Both the position numbers and the translations under genes were made by a program. DNA of 45,543 nt from an uncultured Gammaproteobacteria bacterium (GTDB taxonomy: Bacteria > Pseudomonadota > Gammaproteobacteria > Pseudomonadales > Azotimanducaceae), in NCBI GenBank assembly GCA_913043815.1, contig CAJWNY010000012.1:1-45543 (forward strand). The letters run 5' to 3'. Shown here one piece after another: positions 35,849 through 45,393 of this stretch. Within the stretch, counting starts at the first letter, position 1; every line of letters begins with the position of its first letter. Under the pieces are notes generated by a model. That model worked only from the letters and a program-made list of their open reading frames with translations, had not been told where the DNA came from and made no database searches.

Positions 35849-37642
35849 CTAACGCTCAACCTTGAGCGCAGCTAAAAATGCTTCTTGAGGAATTTCCACG
35901 GAACCCAACTGTTTCATCCGTTTTTTACCTTCTTTCTGTTTTTCTAACAGCTTCTTCTTTCGCGTGATGTCGCCGCCATAACACTTAGCCGTTACATTTT
36001 TTCGTAGCGCTTTAACCGTCTGACGAGCAACAATCTGACCACCAATAGCAGCTTGAAGCGCAACATCGAACATTTGCCGAGGAATCAGCTCTTTCATTTT
36101 TTCCGCCAAACCTCGACCACGACCTTGGGCTTGGTCACGGTGCACAATGCTCGCTAAAGCATCCACCTTATCGCCATTAATCAGTATTTCTAACTTGACT
36201 AAATTAGCTTCTTCAAAACGAATAAAACTATAATCCAGAGAAGCAAAACCGCGACTCACAGATTTTAGCCTATCAAAGAAATCCATCACCACTTCGTTGA
36301 GTGGCATCTCCCACTCCATGGAAACTTGGCCTTGAGAAAAGTTCATGCTCTTTTGCACCCCCCTTCGCTCGACGCAAAGTGACATTACGTTACCCACGAA
36401 TTCCTGAGGCAAGAGAATATTCACCTCCGCAATGGGTTCACGCATTTGCTTAAAGTTCGCCGGCAACCTTGAGGGGTTATCAATTTGCTTAACACTGCCA
36501 TCGTTAAGTTCCACCTCGTAGACCACCGTCGGCGCTGAGGTAATCAGATTTAGATTATATTCGCGCTCTAAGCGTTCCTGAACAATTTCCATATGCAGCA
36601 TGCCCAGGAAGCCGCAGCGGAAACCAAAACCTAGAGCGTCTGAGGACTCAGGTTCGTAAAATAGCGAAGCGTCGTTTAGCACTAATTTTTCTAACGCGTC
36701 ACGAAAGGCTTCAAAGTCTTCACCATCGACCGGAAAAAGGCCTGCGTAGACTTGGGGTTTAACTTTGGCAAAACCTGGCAACTGTGGCACATCTGGAGAT
36801 TTTGCAGAAACTAAGGTGTCCCCTACCGGCGCACCAGTGATCTCTTTAATACCCGCTACTACGTATCCCACCTCACCTGCATGCAGCGATTTACCGGGAT
36901 TGCGTTTCGGCGTAAAGCGACCAACCTGGTCAATGCTGTGCGTTTTGTTTGTGGATTTAACATAAATTTTATCACCCTTGTTAATCGTGCCTTGAACAAC
37001 GCGCACCAGGGAAACAATGCCGAGGTAGTTGTCAAACCAAGAATCGATTATTAGCGCCTGTAAATCAGCGTTTTCATCGCCCTTTGGTGGCGGGACCTTA
37101 TCTACCAAAAAATCTAGTAAAGCATCTACACCAACGCCAGTTTTTGCGCTGACTTCAATAATATCTGATACGTCTAGGCCAATAATCTCTTCAATTTCCG
37201 AGGCCACTCGCTCTGGTTCGGCTTGGGGTAGATCAATTTTATTGAGAACAGGAAGCACTTCTAAACCCTGCTCAATGGCTGTGTAGCAGTTGGCAACGGA
37301 CTGCGCTTCAACGCCCTGGGCGGCATCCACTACCAGCAAGGCCCCTTCGCAAGCTGCCAAAGACCTTGAAACCTCATAACTAAAATCTACGTGGCCTGGT
37401 GTATCAATGAAATTGAGCTGATAGACCTCACCGTTGGAGTGGGTATATTGCAAATTTACACACTGGGCTTTGATCGTTATGCCACGCTCGCGTTCCAGAT
37501 CCATGGAATCTAGTACCTGATTTTCCATCTCTCGAGCAGTCAAGCCACCGCAGCGCTGGATGAACCTATCTGCCAATGTGGACTTGCCGTGGTCAATATG
37601 GGCAATAATTGAAAAATTCCGGATACGATGAATATTTGGCAC
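35849..37642 (-). CDS. lepA: elongation factor 4 (LepA)
   Basis: LepA is a ribosomal GTPase thought to act in initiation or back-translocation. The 597-residue length matches E. coli. It has the G domain with [19 protein letters not shown] and [10 protein letters not shown], the EF-G-like domains, and the unique C-terminal domain with the basic [20 protein letters not shown] motif. The start is GTG at 37642. No in-frame ATG suits the family start. It heads the lepA-lepB-rnc-era-recO series. Confidence 0.97.
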   Translation of the reverse strand: MPNIHRIRNFSIIAHIDHGKSTLADRFIQRCGGLTAREMENQVLDSMDLERERGITIKAQCVNLQYTHSNGEVYQLNFIDTPGHVDFSYEVSRSLAACEGALLVVDAAQGVEAQSVANCYTAIEQGLEVLPVLNKIDLPQAEPERVASEIEEIIGLDVSDIIEVSAKTGVGVDALLDFLVDKVPPPKGDENADLQALIIDSWFDNYLGIVSLVRVVQGTINKGDKIYVKSTNKTHSIDQVGRFTPKRNPGKSLHAGEVGYVVAGIKEITGAPVGDTLVSAKSPDVPQLPGFAKVKPQVYAGLFPVDGEDFEAFRDALEKLVLNDASLFYEPESSDALGFGFRCGFLGMLHMEIVQERLEREYNLNLITSAPTVVYEVELNDGSVKQIDNPSRLPANFKQMREPIAEVNILLPQEFVGNVMSLCVERRGVQKSMNFSQGQVSMEWEMPLNEVVMDFFDRLKSVSRGFASLDYSFIRFEEANLVKLEILINGDKVDALASIVHRDQAQGRGRGLAEKMKELIPRQMFDVALQAAIGGQIVARQTVKALRKNVTAKCYGGDITRKKKLLEKQKEGKKRMKQLGSVEIPQEAFLAALKVER

Positions 37643-37780
37643 TAGTATCTGATTGTTACAAGGGAAAAGCAGTTTAGCCTATCGGCGAGTGTCGATGAAG
37701 TGAACCTTTGAGTATTAGGGTCTTTTAAGCCACTAATAAGAAGATTTTCGCTTTGAACGCGGGTTTTAGCTTTTGCCATT

Positions 37781-37924
37781 TTAAAGCAAGAGAATATCCA
37801 CCGCAAAGGCGCCTGTTAATGCTCCTAGAAAGATCCAAAGCGGCTTATCGCGCCGCTTCTTTTTTGCCAAGTAATCACAAACGCGCGCGCTCACAAATGT
37901 CATCAAAACCAGCGCAATAACCAT
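37781..37924 (-). CDS. putative small membrane protein, 47 residues
   Basis: The frame encodes a hydrophobic segment of about 10 residues from the ATG, then a basic turn with KKKRRDK (about 21-27), then a second hydrophobic stretch (LWIFLGALTGAFAVDILLL) to the stop. This hairpin membrane layout is common in small membrane proteins, and the pattern is unlikely by chance. The ATG at 37924 lacks a clear ribosome-binding site. The frame is open for 16 codons upstream to a TAA. It is on the strand of mucD and lepA and lies where a promoter-like sequence would transcribe it. I do not recognise a family. Confidence 0.45.
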   Translation of the reverse strand: MVIALVLMTFVSARVCDYLAKKKRRDKPLWIFLGALTGAFAVDILLL

Positions 37925-38008
37925 AGGAGTCGTGCGCGTGACCCAAAAGTCGAGCCGAGTGTGGTGCGAAGGTTAGAAAGAGTATTAGGACCGTTCTTAG
38001 TGGCAGCT

Positions 38009-38037
38009 TTGCTACAACTCTTGCAAAACCCTGTCAA
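38009..38037 (-). promoter_or_regulatory. candidate promoter for the small ORF and lepA
   Basis: On the minus strand a perfect TTGACA -35 (38032-38037) is followed after 17 bases by TAGCAA, a poor -10. It sits about 90 bases before the 47-residue ORF and between the mucD terminator-like hairpin and lepA. The weak -10 leaves it uncertain. Confidence 0.35.
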
Positions 38038-38053
38038 AAATTTGCAATGACAC

Positions 38054-38075
38054 GAAGGCAACACGCGCTGCCTTC
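38054..38075 (-). terminator. hairpin downstream of mucD
   Basis: GAAGGCA and TGCCTTC form a perfect seven-base stem around an eight-base loop about 55 bases after the mucD stop. The T-rich run on the minus strand begins only about 15 bases further on, so this is not a classic rho-independent terminator. It could be an RNA processing or protection hairpin. Confidence 0.4.
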
Positions 38076-38129
38076 ATCCTGCACCAACTGAATGGATAAT
38101 TAGTCAGGCAAGGTCAACTTGGCCCTAAT

Positions 38130-39608
38130 CTACTTATCCTTTGGCACCTTCAAAGCGAGGTATAAGGAGCGCTGCTGACGCTGCACTTTAATTGGAACAA
38201 CTTGTCCAGGCTTGATAGTAGCCACAACTTCCTTGAAGTCAGCTACACCGCTGATTTTCTGGCCACGCATTCTAAGAATCACGTCGCCCACAGCGAATCC
38301 AGCCGACTCAGCAACGCTTGCGACCGCAAACACCTCAACCCCGGCGTCAATACCGAGCTCTCGTGCAACTTTGGAAGAGATATCCCCTATAGTTAAACCA
38401 AAAGAGTTTTCTTGAGTACTAGAACCACGCCCCTGCGCTTGCAATTGTGGATTTTCTGGCAGTTCGCCAATTGTTACTGCGAGTTTAACTTTCTTACCGC
38501 CGCGCATAACAAGGACCTTGGAAGCCTCGCCCACCGGGGCACGGCCAACAAATTGAGGCAACTCGCTGGCGCGAGAGATCTCATCGCCATTAAACTCAAG
38601 AATAATATCTTCGTCTTTTAAACCACCCTTCTCTGCTGGGCTATCCTTTAAAACCCGGGTGACTAACGCGCCTTGGGGGCGATCTAACCCGAAGCCTTCA
38701 GCCAAGTCCTTCGTTAACTCCAATATCTCAACGCCCAACCACCCTCGGGAGACCCGACCGTTTTCTTTGAGCTGATCTACAACGTCCATGGCAATGTCGA
38801 TTGGAATAGCGAAACTGACACCCATGAACCCACCCGAATTAGAGTAGATTTGAGAATTGATACCGACGACTTCGCCATCTAGATTAAATAATGGCCCACC
38901 AGAATTTCCGGGATTTATAGCCACGTCAGTCTGAATAAAAGGAACGTAATTTCCCGTGCGCGGATTAGACAGGCTCCGCCCCTTAGCGCTGACAATGCCC
39001 GCAGTTACCGAGTAATCAAAACCGAAGGGTGAGCCAATAGCTAGCACCCATTGGCCTACCTCAACATCGTCATAGTTACCCATTTTGAGAATTGGAAAGT
39101 CATCTTTTGATTCAATTTTTAGCAGTGCAAGGTCCGAGCGAGGATCGGCACCCACAAGAGTTGCTTCATATTCACGGCGATCGCTGGTGCGCACAATAAT
39201 CTCGTCCGCATCGTCAACCACATGGTTATTGGTTAAAACGTAACCGTCAGCAGCAATGATAAAACCACTGCCCAATGACCTGCTGGGATCTCTTGGCTGC
39301 CCGCCTCTTGGGTTATTAGGACCATTAGGGCCTCCCGGCGGGCCAAAAAACTTATAAAACTCTTCAAGGCGATCATTGCCGCGGGGGCGGCCTGGGCCAT
39401 TAGACCGGCGCTTGGGTTCGCTAGTGGTACTGATATTGACCACTGCGGCCTCGTTATTTTTCACCAGCGAGGTGAAGTCAGGCAACTGCGCAGCTGAAAC
39501 GTTAGATACCAGCGCAGCTAACGCCAAGCAAATCAATGCTACGCCTGCTTTGACGGCCTTGAGCTTTGAATATCTGGAGCCTAGAAAAGAATTTTTACCG
39601 CTCTGCAT
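38130..39608 (-). CDS. mucD: Do/HtrA-family periplasmic serine protease MucD (DegP-like)
   Basis: MucD degrades or refolds damaged periplasmic proteins and in Pseudomonas restrains the sigma-E/AlgU response. From the ATG at 39608, chosen for its GAGGA ribosome-binding site, the protein is 492 residues. It has a signal peptide ending near VSAAQ, a Gly/Pro/Asn-rich loop before the protease domain, the catalytic triad His129, Asp159 and Ser236 (GNSGG), and two PDZ domains (about 280-370 and 400-485). It follows rseC. The neighbours rpoE, rseA and rseB that normally precede this pair are absent. Confidence 0.95.
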   Translation of the reverse strand: MQSGKNSFLGSRYSKLKAVKAGVALICLALAALVSNVSAAQLPDFTSLVKNNEAAVVNISTTSEPKRRSNGPGRPRGNDRLEEFYKFFGPPGGPNGPNNPRGGQPRDPSRSLGSGFIIAADGYVLTNNHVVDDADEIIVRTSDRREYEATLVGADPRSDLALLKIESKDDFPILKMGNYDDVEVGQWVLAIGSPFGFDYSVTAGIVSAKGRSLSNPRTGNYVPFIQTDVAINPGNSGGPLFNLDGEVVGINSQIYSNSGGFMGVSFAIPIDIAMDVVDQLKENGRVSRGWLGVEILELTKDLAEGFGLDRPQGALVTRVLKDSPAEKGGLKDEDIILEFNGDEISRASELPQFVGRAPVGEASKVLVMRGGKKVKLAVTIGELPENPQLQAQGRGSSTQENSFGLTIGDISSKVARELGIDAGVEVFAVASVAESAGFAVGDVILRMRGQKISGVADFKEVVATIKPGQVVPIKVQRQQRSLYLALKVPKDK

Positions 39609-39688
39609 TTTGGAACTTTCCTCAAAATTAGTCAAAAACTGATCTGTCCATCCATCATCTTGGCAGCCTAGGAGAAATTGGGCTGTCG

Positions 39689-40123
39689 CTAAATTTTTTT
39701 AAGATGATCGTGTCCACTTATTGGGATAGTGGGTATGGCTACAGCTTCTTTCAAGGTCAGTATAAGTTCGCGACTCTTCTTGCGCGCTAGATGTCCTCCC
39801 AAGATCATTCCGATACCCGCTGCCAACGCAATAATTGGGATACTGATTCCCGTAAAGCGTTCCGAAGACATTGAAGCCACCTGCACAGCGTAACTGTCGA
39901 TTAACCAAACTGCCGTTACGAGAAGAAATAGAGGCAACCCAAATAAATATAGCGCCACCAAGTTCAAATTCGCTAATGGCCAAGCAAAGTTGATGGTTTG
40001 CAGGCCTTTAGGAGGAGGAGTCGCAGAAGTGCAACCACTGGGGCACTTCGCACAGGGGTTTTCCGAGGCATAAAGCCTAATCGACCCTCGCTGGCTATCA
40101 ACTAAAACTTGCTTTTTTATCAT
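39689..40123 (-). CDS. rseC: RseC/MucC-family inner membrane protein
   Basis: RseC-family proteins are small inner membrane proteins encoded with the sigma-E regulators and linked to SoxR reduction. This 144-residue protein has an N-terminal domain with three closely spaced cysteines (Cys24, Cys27 and Cys31 in NPCAKCPSGC), two transmembrane helices (about 52-74 and 90-112), and a basic cytoplasmic tail. The call relies on layout and on the position immediately before mucD. Sequence conservation in the family is low. It is divergent from nadB across 251 bases. No rpoE, rseA or rseB lies upstream. Confidence 0.75.
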   Translation of the reverse strand: MIKKQVLVDSQRGSIRLYASENPCAKCPSGCTSATPPPKGLQTINFAWPLANLNLVALYLFGLPLFLLVTAVWLIDSYAVQVASMSSERFTGISIPIIALAAGIGMILGGHLARKKSRELILTLKEAVAIPTIPISGHDHLKKI

Positions 40124-40340
40124 TATGACATTAACCCAAAATCATCCCGAAGTAGCAAGAGCTACGGCCCACTTCAATACCAAAGACAAGGCTGGGTCCA
40201 ACAAATGTCTGCCCCAACCGCCAAAGACCGCGTCGAACTAGCTGCTAGCCACCGCTGAGTTTGGCTAGGCGAGCCAGTAAAAAATTGGACAGCGACCGCA
40301 AACTCTCACCATGTGGATTTTCTAATGCCAAAGAGAAAGC

Positions 40341-40346
40341 TATACT
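40341..40346 (+). promoter_or_regulatory. nadB: candidate -10 element of nadB
   Basis: TATACT lies 28 bases upstream of the nadB ATG at 40375, a fitting distance for a short leader. The -35 region is T-rich but poor. The rest of the 40124-40374 divergent spacer shows no gene and no recognisable rpoE or rseB remnant. Confidence 0.4.
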
Positions 40347-40374
40347 GCGTCATCCACTCAACGCGTTAAACAAA

Positions 40375-41991
40375 ATGTCGCAACGATTCAATACTGACAT
40401 CCTGGTCATCGGCGGCGGCGCTGCCGGCCTGACTACTGCTTTACTGTTGGCCGAACACGCAAGGGTTACGGTTTTATGTAAGGGTGATATCGCCAGTGGC
40501 TCATCCCATTGGGCACAAGGCGGTGTTGCGTCAGTGACCGACCCTGAAGACAGCTTTGACGCGCACCTGCGCGATACACTCGACGCTGGCGCGGGATTGT
40601 GTGACGCAAATGTAGTCCGCGATGTAGTGCAAGGCGCTCCCAGAGCGATTAACCAATTAGCAGAATGGGGCGTGGATTTCGACGTTGAGAATAATGCCTT
40701 ACATTTGACCCGTGAAGGTGGTCACTCTCATCGGCGCATCCTCCACGTTGCTGATGCCACAGGCAAAGCCATTACCCAAACACTCACTGATCGCGCCCTT
40801 GATCACCCCAACATTCAACTTTTCAATGACCGTGTGGCCATTGATCTAATTAACTTGTCCAAACTCGGCCGCAATCCCAGTCGCTGCGCGGGGGCTTACG
40901 TTCTTAACCTAGGCAGTGGTCGTGTTGAAGTATTCCAATCTCGTTTTGTTATTCTTGCTACCGGCGGCGCCAGCAAAGTTTATTTGTATACCAGCAATCC
41001 TGACGGATCCACCGGCGATGGCATTGCTATGGCTTGGCGCGCGGGGTGTCGGGTTGCCAACATGGAATTCAATCAATTCCACCCTACTTGCCTTTACCAC
41101 CCTCACGCCGGATCTTTTTTGATCTCTGAAGCTGTCCGAGGCGAAGGCGGCGTACTGCGGCTGCCCAGCGGCGAACGCTTTATGCACAAATTTGATGACC
41201 GCGCAGAACTGGCACCCCGAGACATTGTCGCTCGCGCTATTGACCATGAAATGAAACGTATTGGCGCTGACTGTGTATATCTGGACATTAGCCATCGCTC
41301 TCAGGTGTTCATTCAGCACCACTTTCCGAACATTGCGAAAAAATGTTCTGAACTGGGCATAGACATTTCAGCAGATCCCATTCCCGTCGTGCCAGCGGCC
41401 CACTACACCTGCGGCGGCGTGGTCGTTGACGAACACGGTCGCACAGATCTAGCTAACCTTTACGCAATAGGAGAAGTCAGTTGCACAGGTTTGCATGGCG
41501 CAAATCGCCTGGCCAGTAACTCTTTACTTGAATGCTTGGTATATGGTCAAAGTGCGGCTGAAAAGATTATTTCCCAATTAGACAGACCCCAAACGGTGCC
41601 ATACATACCGCGATGGGACGAATCTCAAGTGACCGACTCTGACGAGTCCATCATAATTGCGCACAACTGGGAGGAGCTACGTAGATTTATGTGGGACTAT
41701 GTCGGCATTGTCCGAACGGACAAGCGCTTACAACGGGCCCAGCGACGCATTGAATTACTGAAACAAGAAATCCACGAATACTATGCAAATTATAGAGTAA
41801 CAAACGACCTTATTGAGCTGCGCAACTTATTACATGTAGCAGATCTCATCGTACGCTCGGCGCTCAAACGTAAAGAAAGCCGAGGTCTGAATTTCAATCT
41901 AGATCACCCGGAACAAACTGTGAATACAACGGACACCATCTTGTTTCCCGGAAGCACTGACCAATTAGATATGATCAAAACCTCTGTTTAG
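40375..41991 (+). CDS. nadB: L-aspartate oxidase NadB
   Basis: NadB oxidises L-aspartate to iminoaspartate for NAD synthesis, with FAD. From the ATG at 40375 it is 538 residues (E. coli 540). The upstream frame extends further but starts poorly and breaks family alignment. Motifs are the FAD-binding [60 protein letters not shown] and the C-terminal helical domain. It is divergent from rseC and convergent with sdhE, as expected from the Pseudomonas layout without algU-mucAB. Confidence 0.96.
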   Translation: MSQRFNTDILVIGGGAAGLTTALLLAEHARVTVLCKGDIASGSSHWAQGGVASVTDPEDSFDAHLRDTLDAGAGLCDANVVRDVVQGAPRAINQLAEWGVDFDVENNALHLTREGGHSHRRILHVADATGKAITQTLTDRALDHPNIQLFNDRVAIDLINLSKLGRNPSRCAGAYVLNLGSGRVEVFQSRFVILATGGASKVYLYTSNPDGSTGDGIAMAWRAGCRVANMEFNQFHPTCLYHPHAGSFLISEAVRGEGGVLRLPSGERFMHKFDDRAELAPRDIVARAIDHEMKRIGADCVYLDISHRSQVFIQHHFPNIAKKCSELGIDISADPIPVVPAAHYTCGGVVVDEHGRTDLANLYAIGEVSCTGLHGANRLASNSLLECLVYGQSAAEKIISQLDRPQTVPYIPRWDESQVTDSDESIIIAHNWEELRRFMWDYVGIVRTDKRLQRAQRRIELLKQEIHEYYANYRVTNDLIELRNLLHVADLIVRSALKRKESRGLNFNLDHPEQTVNTTDTILFPGSTDQLDMIKTSV

Positions 41992-42175
41992 GTACATAGG
42001 TCAAACCCACATTTTTATATTCAAAAGCTCCGACCCGGCTTCCTATAGGAACACCCGCTCAACGAACATTATGCTCGACGCTGATGGTCAGGACTCTATT
42101 CGAAAACTAAATGAAACAGAATTTGCTACAAAGGTGATTGGCGGCGACTTGTACCGGTTAAACTATTTAACCTTA

Positions 42176-42280
42176 TTACCTCTGACCATGAACCACTTGG
42201 ACCAACCGGTTTAAGAAAGCGAAGGTGCCGGCATCCACCTCATCAGCAAACACCCACGGGGCCGCCCCCACCAGTTTGAA
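42176..42280 (-). pseudogene. probable C-terminal remnant of ygfX (cptA)
   Basis: Immediately after the sdhE stop, and in the same frame, a further 34 codons read to a TAA at 42178-42176. They include WVFADEVDAGTF, similar to the C-terminal DSVDAD.FRRLR region of YgfX membrane proteins, which usually follow sdhE. The N-terminal two transmembrane helices are absent, and the only possible starts are GTG codons. I infer that a deletion removed most of ygfX. The similarity is short, so this is tentative. Confidence 0.35.
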
Positions 42281-42532
42281 CTAAAGTGTAGACTTGCAGG
42301 CTATGATTTTCTCTACAAGCGCAAGCACCTTTGGGTCGTCGGGTATTTCACGACGTTGCAACCAATCAAAGATCTCCCAATCTTCTAGATCCAACATCTG
42401 CTCATATAATGTTTGCTCTTCAAGGCTCAAATCTTGAAAGTGGTCGCGAATAAACGGCACCAATTTTGCTTCAATTTCGAGCATGCCGCGGCGACTACGC
42501 CAGTAAATTTGTTTAAGATCTGTTGTATTCAT
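42281..42532 (-). CDS. sdhE: FAD assembly factor SdhE
   Basis: SdhE helps attach FAD covalently to succinate dehydrogenase and fumarate reductase flavoproteins. From the ATG at 42532 the protein is 83 residues, close to E. coli's 88. The RRGMLEIE segment contains the functional RGxxE motif. A longer frame to 42589 adds 19 non-conserved residues. It is divergent from ygfZ and convergent with nadB. The usual partner gene ygfX is missing apart from a short remnant. Confidence 0.94.
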   Translation of the reverse strand: MNTTDLKQIYWRSRRGMLEIEAKLVPFIRDHFQDLSLEEQTLYEQMLDLEDWEIFDWLQRREIPDDPKVLALVEKIIACKSTL

Positions 42533-42612
42533 AACTACGATGCCTAAGTTATTGCTTTTATAGCTAGCTTTAAGGCAGTCTAAAACCATAAGATTTGTAG
42601 AAGGACTACTCT

Positions 42613-43353
42613 GTGGAGAACTGGCTGGAAGCTCGAATGATCACCCTCAAGGGCTTTGCCGTCAAAGATTTTTTGCAAGGCTACTTAACCTCTGACAGCG
42701 CTAGAATCAATAGCAGCCTACCTTCACCTATGGCGCTATGCACACTTAAGGGTCGAGTTTTAGCCAATGGATGGGCCTTAGAACTGGCAGATGGTGTTGG
42801 TCTAATAGTGCACCGAACATTAGCCGAAGACGTCATAAATTTTCTTAAGCCTTACGCTATGTTTGCTAAATGTACATTTCACACAGTAGAAACCGCTGTG
42901 AATATTGAGGCCTGCAAAGACACGAAAAGATGCTTTTTGACCAACTGGGCAGTTGCTAACGAACAAGAATCTGCCCTTGGGGAGGGAGACATTTCAGCAA
43001 CACTTAGTGCGCTTATGGCAGAGCACGGCATGGTCTTCATCAACAAAACCCTAAGCCAGAAATTTTTACCGCAGATGCTGAATTTGCATGTAACCGGGGC
43101 TGTAGATTTCGATAAGGGTTGCTATCTAGGGCAAGAAATTGTCGCTAGAGCTCAGTTTAGAGGTGCGGTTAAAAAACAACTGGCTCAATTTCATTGGCAA
43201 GGCAGCGCGCCAGTTGTGGGCAATACTTGGCAAAATCCAAAAGGCGTCAAGGGCGATGTGATTTACGTTAGCGCCCAAGCACAAGAAGAGCATGTGCCCG
43301 CTTTGGGAACCGGCTTATGGGTCATCCGCAAGACCGAGACCGCGACAGATTAG
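42613..43353 (+). CDS. ygfZ: folate-binding protein YgfZ
   Basis: YgfZ is a tetrahydrofolate-dependent protein that supports Fe-S cluster enzymes such as MiaB. The 246-residue protein has the GcvT-like fold and the family signature KGCYLGQE with Cys170, the essential cysteine. It is shorter than E. coli (326 residues), as are many YgfZ proteins of Pseudomonas relatives. The start is GTG at 42613, eight bases after an AAGGA ribosome-binding site. Divergent from sdhE. Confidence 0.92.
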   Translation: MENWLEARMITLKGFAVKDFLQGYLTSDSARINSSLPSPMALCTLKGRVLANGWALELADGVGLIVHRTLAEDVINFLKPYAMFAKCTFHTVETAVNIEACKDTKRCFLTNWAVANEQESALGEGDISATLSALMAEHGMVFINKTLSQKFLPQMLNLHVTGAVDFDKGCYLGQEIVARAQFRGAVKKQLAQFHWQGSAPVVGNTWQNPKGVKGDVIYVSAQAQEEHVPALGTGLWVIRKTETATD

Positions 43354-43436
43354 CATCCGATTAAGCACCGTGTAACCTGACGGTACAGGCCTTTTGTTGG
43401 CGCATATTTCTGCACATGGATTTGAGAACTACTTTT

Positions 43437-44591
43437 TCAGTTCAGGTCATCCAATGGATTATGTGTCCAGAGGCCGGCAAAATCCTCATCGAAGTGGGCA
43501 TTAATATATTCTTGAGACAATTCATCGACATTGGCCACAGTCCACCTTGGCAAACCATCTTTATCAATTAGCAGCGCACGAACGCCCTCTGTAAAATCTG
43601 GCCATTGCAGACAACGAGTGGCCACAGCCAACTCCATTCGAAAGCTTTCTGCTAGGGTCATAGTTTGCACTCGGCGCATCTGTTCAAAAATAATTCCGGC
43701 AGTTACTGGGCAGCCTTTCTGCAAATTGCCTATACCGCGATCGACCCACTCCGACCTACCCTTCAATGCGATAATATTTTGAACACAGATGCTTAGATTA
43801 GAAGCATCTAGATCCATCTCGGCAAGCACAACCAACTCGGATTCGGGACGCGGCCCCTGGCAGTTACAACTGGCAAGATATTCATCAAGCAATGTTCTAT
43901 TGTCACTGTCACCTTGATCCCATGCCAAAGAGGCCAAGCCATCAATAAAGTTTTGCCTTTGCTCATGATCAATCATGTGCGTGCCAATATTCAGCTCTAA
44001 CGCATCCGTTGCATTCACCTGACTACCCGTCAAACCAAGAAAAAGTGCGATTTTTTGGGGTAGATTTTTCAGGACCCAACTACCACCTGCGTCAGGAAAT
44101 AAGCCAATGGTGATTTCTGGGAAAGCCAGCTTACTGCGTTGGGTTAACACCCGATAACTAGAGGCCGCAAAAAGACCATATCCACCACCCATTACTATGC
44201 CGTGGCCTAAGGTGATAACTGGTTTATTAAATGTATGTAACAAATAGTTCAAACGATATTCTTCGGCAAAAAACTCAAAAGGATAACGATCAACTAACTC
44301 AGCGGCCAAACGATTAGCCACGGCCCCTCGATAAAGGGCTTGTATATCGCCACCGGCGCAAAAAGCTTTTTCGCCCTCACCGGTTATTAAAACACCAACA
44401 ATATCTGCCCTTGCAGACCACTGTAAAACAGCGGCAGTTAGCGCTCTTACCGCATCTAATGTAAGCGCATTCAAACTAGCGACCATATTTAAGTGGGCGT
44501 GACCAAGACACATGGCGCCAGAAGTTTTAACCTCACCTATGATCACTTGATCTGTTTTTGAATTAGGGCTGATTTGTGTCTTTACAGTCAT
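43437..44591 (-). CDS. enoyl-CoA hydratase/isomerase family protein, likely 3-hydroxyisobutyryl-CoA hydrolase
   Basis: The 384-residue protein matches the crotonase fold. Its length and motifs (AFCAGGDIQALY, GHGIVMGGGYGLF, FPEITIGLFPDAGGSW) and the C-terminal helical extension match 3-hydroxyisobutyryl-CoA hydrolases of valine catabolism, not simple enoyl-CoA hydratases. GGDI and MGGGYG form the oxyanion hole, and the Glu and Asp in FPEITIGLFPD are the likely catalytic residues. No other valine-degradation gene is in the window, so the substrate is inferred. It lies 12 bases upstream of ung's stop-side neighbour. Confidence 0.85.
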   Translation of the reverse strand: MTVKTQISPNSKTDQVIIGEVKTSGAMCLGHAHLNMVASLNALTLDAVRALTAAVLQWSARADIVGVLITGEGEKAFCAGGDIQALYRGAVANRLAAELVDRYPFEFFAEEYRLNYLLHTFNKPVITLGHGIVMGGGYGLFAASSYRVLTQRSKLAFPEITIGLFPDAGGSWVLKNLPQKIALFLGLTGSQVNATDALELNIGTHMIDHEQRQNFIDGLASLAWDQGDSDNRTLLDEYLASCNCQGPRPESELVVLAEMDLDASNLSICVQNIIALKGRSEWVDRGIGNLQKGCPVTAGIIFEQMRRVQTMTLAESFRMELAVATRCLQWPDFTEGVRALLIDKDGLPRWTVANVDELSQEYINAHFDEDFAGLWTHNPLDDLN

Positions 44592-44602
44592 TGGTAATTC
44601 AC

Positions 44603-45319
44603 TTATTCATTGTTTGCGGACTCGCCGGGCACCTTATTTTGTGACCAGTTTATAACTGGTACACCTTGGGCGGCCAATATTTTATTGGTTTGAGAAAAAT
44701 GTTTGCAGCCAAAAAAACCGCGGTGAGCCGATAACGGTGAAGGATGGGGCGCTATCAGCAGATGATGGCGCTGGTTGCTCACCAGCTTGCCCTTCTTTTG
44801 CGCAGAGGTTCCCCACAGCAAAAATACCAACCCCTGGCGCTGCTCAGCCAACCTGCTAACAAGCACGTCAGTAAACTGCTCCCACCCCTTACCTTGGTGG
44901 GAAGCTGCGGCAGCCTGAGCAACGGTGAGCACACTATTCAGTAGCAATACTCCCTGCGCAGCCCACGAGGATAGGTCGCCACAATTTGCTTGCATTGATT
45001 CAGACAAACCAATATCGATATTTATTTCTTTCAAGATGTTACGCAAAGATGGGGGTATCGGCATGCCGTTGGGCACCGAGAAACTCAAACCATGGGCTTG
45101 GCTTGGACCGTGATAAGGATCTTGGCCTATTATGACAACGCGGACTTTATCCACAGGAACCGCATCTAGAGCTGCAAAAATTAGCTGGCTTGGAGGGTAA
45201 ATTTTTTTGCCTAGACGCTTTTCTGTAAGCAAGAACTTACGCAACTCTTTCATGTAGGGAAGCTCAAACTGATCTTTGAGCAACGCTTGCCAAGACACTT
45301 CCAAATTAACTCGTTGATT
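44603..45319 (-). CDS. ung: uracil-DNA glycosylase (family 1)
   Basis: Ung excises uracil from DNA in base excision repair. From the ATG at 45319 it is 239 residues. It has the GQDPYHG motif with catalytic Asp68 (E. coli Asp64), LLLNSVLTV, LLWG and the HPSPLSAHRGFFGC C-terminal motif carrying the second catalytic His. The longer frame up to 45349 adds 10 residues with no support. It is on the strand of lysS, 75 bases from its stop. Confidence 0.97.
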   Translation of the reverse strand, partial: NQRVNLEVSWQALLKDQFELPYMKELRKFLLTEKRLGKKIYPPSQLIFAALDAVPVDKVRVVIIGQDPYHGPSQAHGLSFSVPNGMPIPPSLRNILKEINIDIGLSESMQANCGDLSSWAAQGVLLLNSVLTVAQAAAASHQGKGWEQFTDVLVSRLAEQRQGLVFLLWGTSAQKKGKLVSNQRHHLLIAPHPSPLSAHRGFFGCKHFSQTNKILAAQGVPVINWSQNKVPGESANNE

Positions 45320-45393
45320 CATTACATAGCCCCTATACGATTTGAGCATCGTTCCCTGAAGCCGGTTCCCAAAACGCCGATACCTCAGCTAGC

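Larger units (their letters stand above)
37643..38129. other. 487-base spacer between mucD and lepA
   Basis: The spacer holds a candidate 47-residue membrane protein gene (37781-37924), a candidate promoter (38009-38037) and a perfect hairpin (38054-38075), described separately. The stretch 37643-37780 shows no gene or terminator I can support. Confidence 0.5.

Noticed and set aside
40124-40240. Possible rseB or rpoE remnant upstream of rseC
   Set aside because: All frames of the spacer were read by eye. None resembles the C-terminus of RseB/MucB or any sigma factor.
42071-42214. 47-residue plus-strand frame between nadB and sdhE
   Set aside because: No ribosome-binding site, no recognisable motif, and it overlaps the ygfX remnant on the other strand, which explains the sequence better.
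43365-43398. Short inverted repeats between ygfZ and the hydrolase gene
   Set aside because: Stems are four to five bases, with no clean T tract, so they do not support a terminator call.
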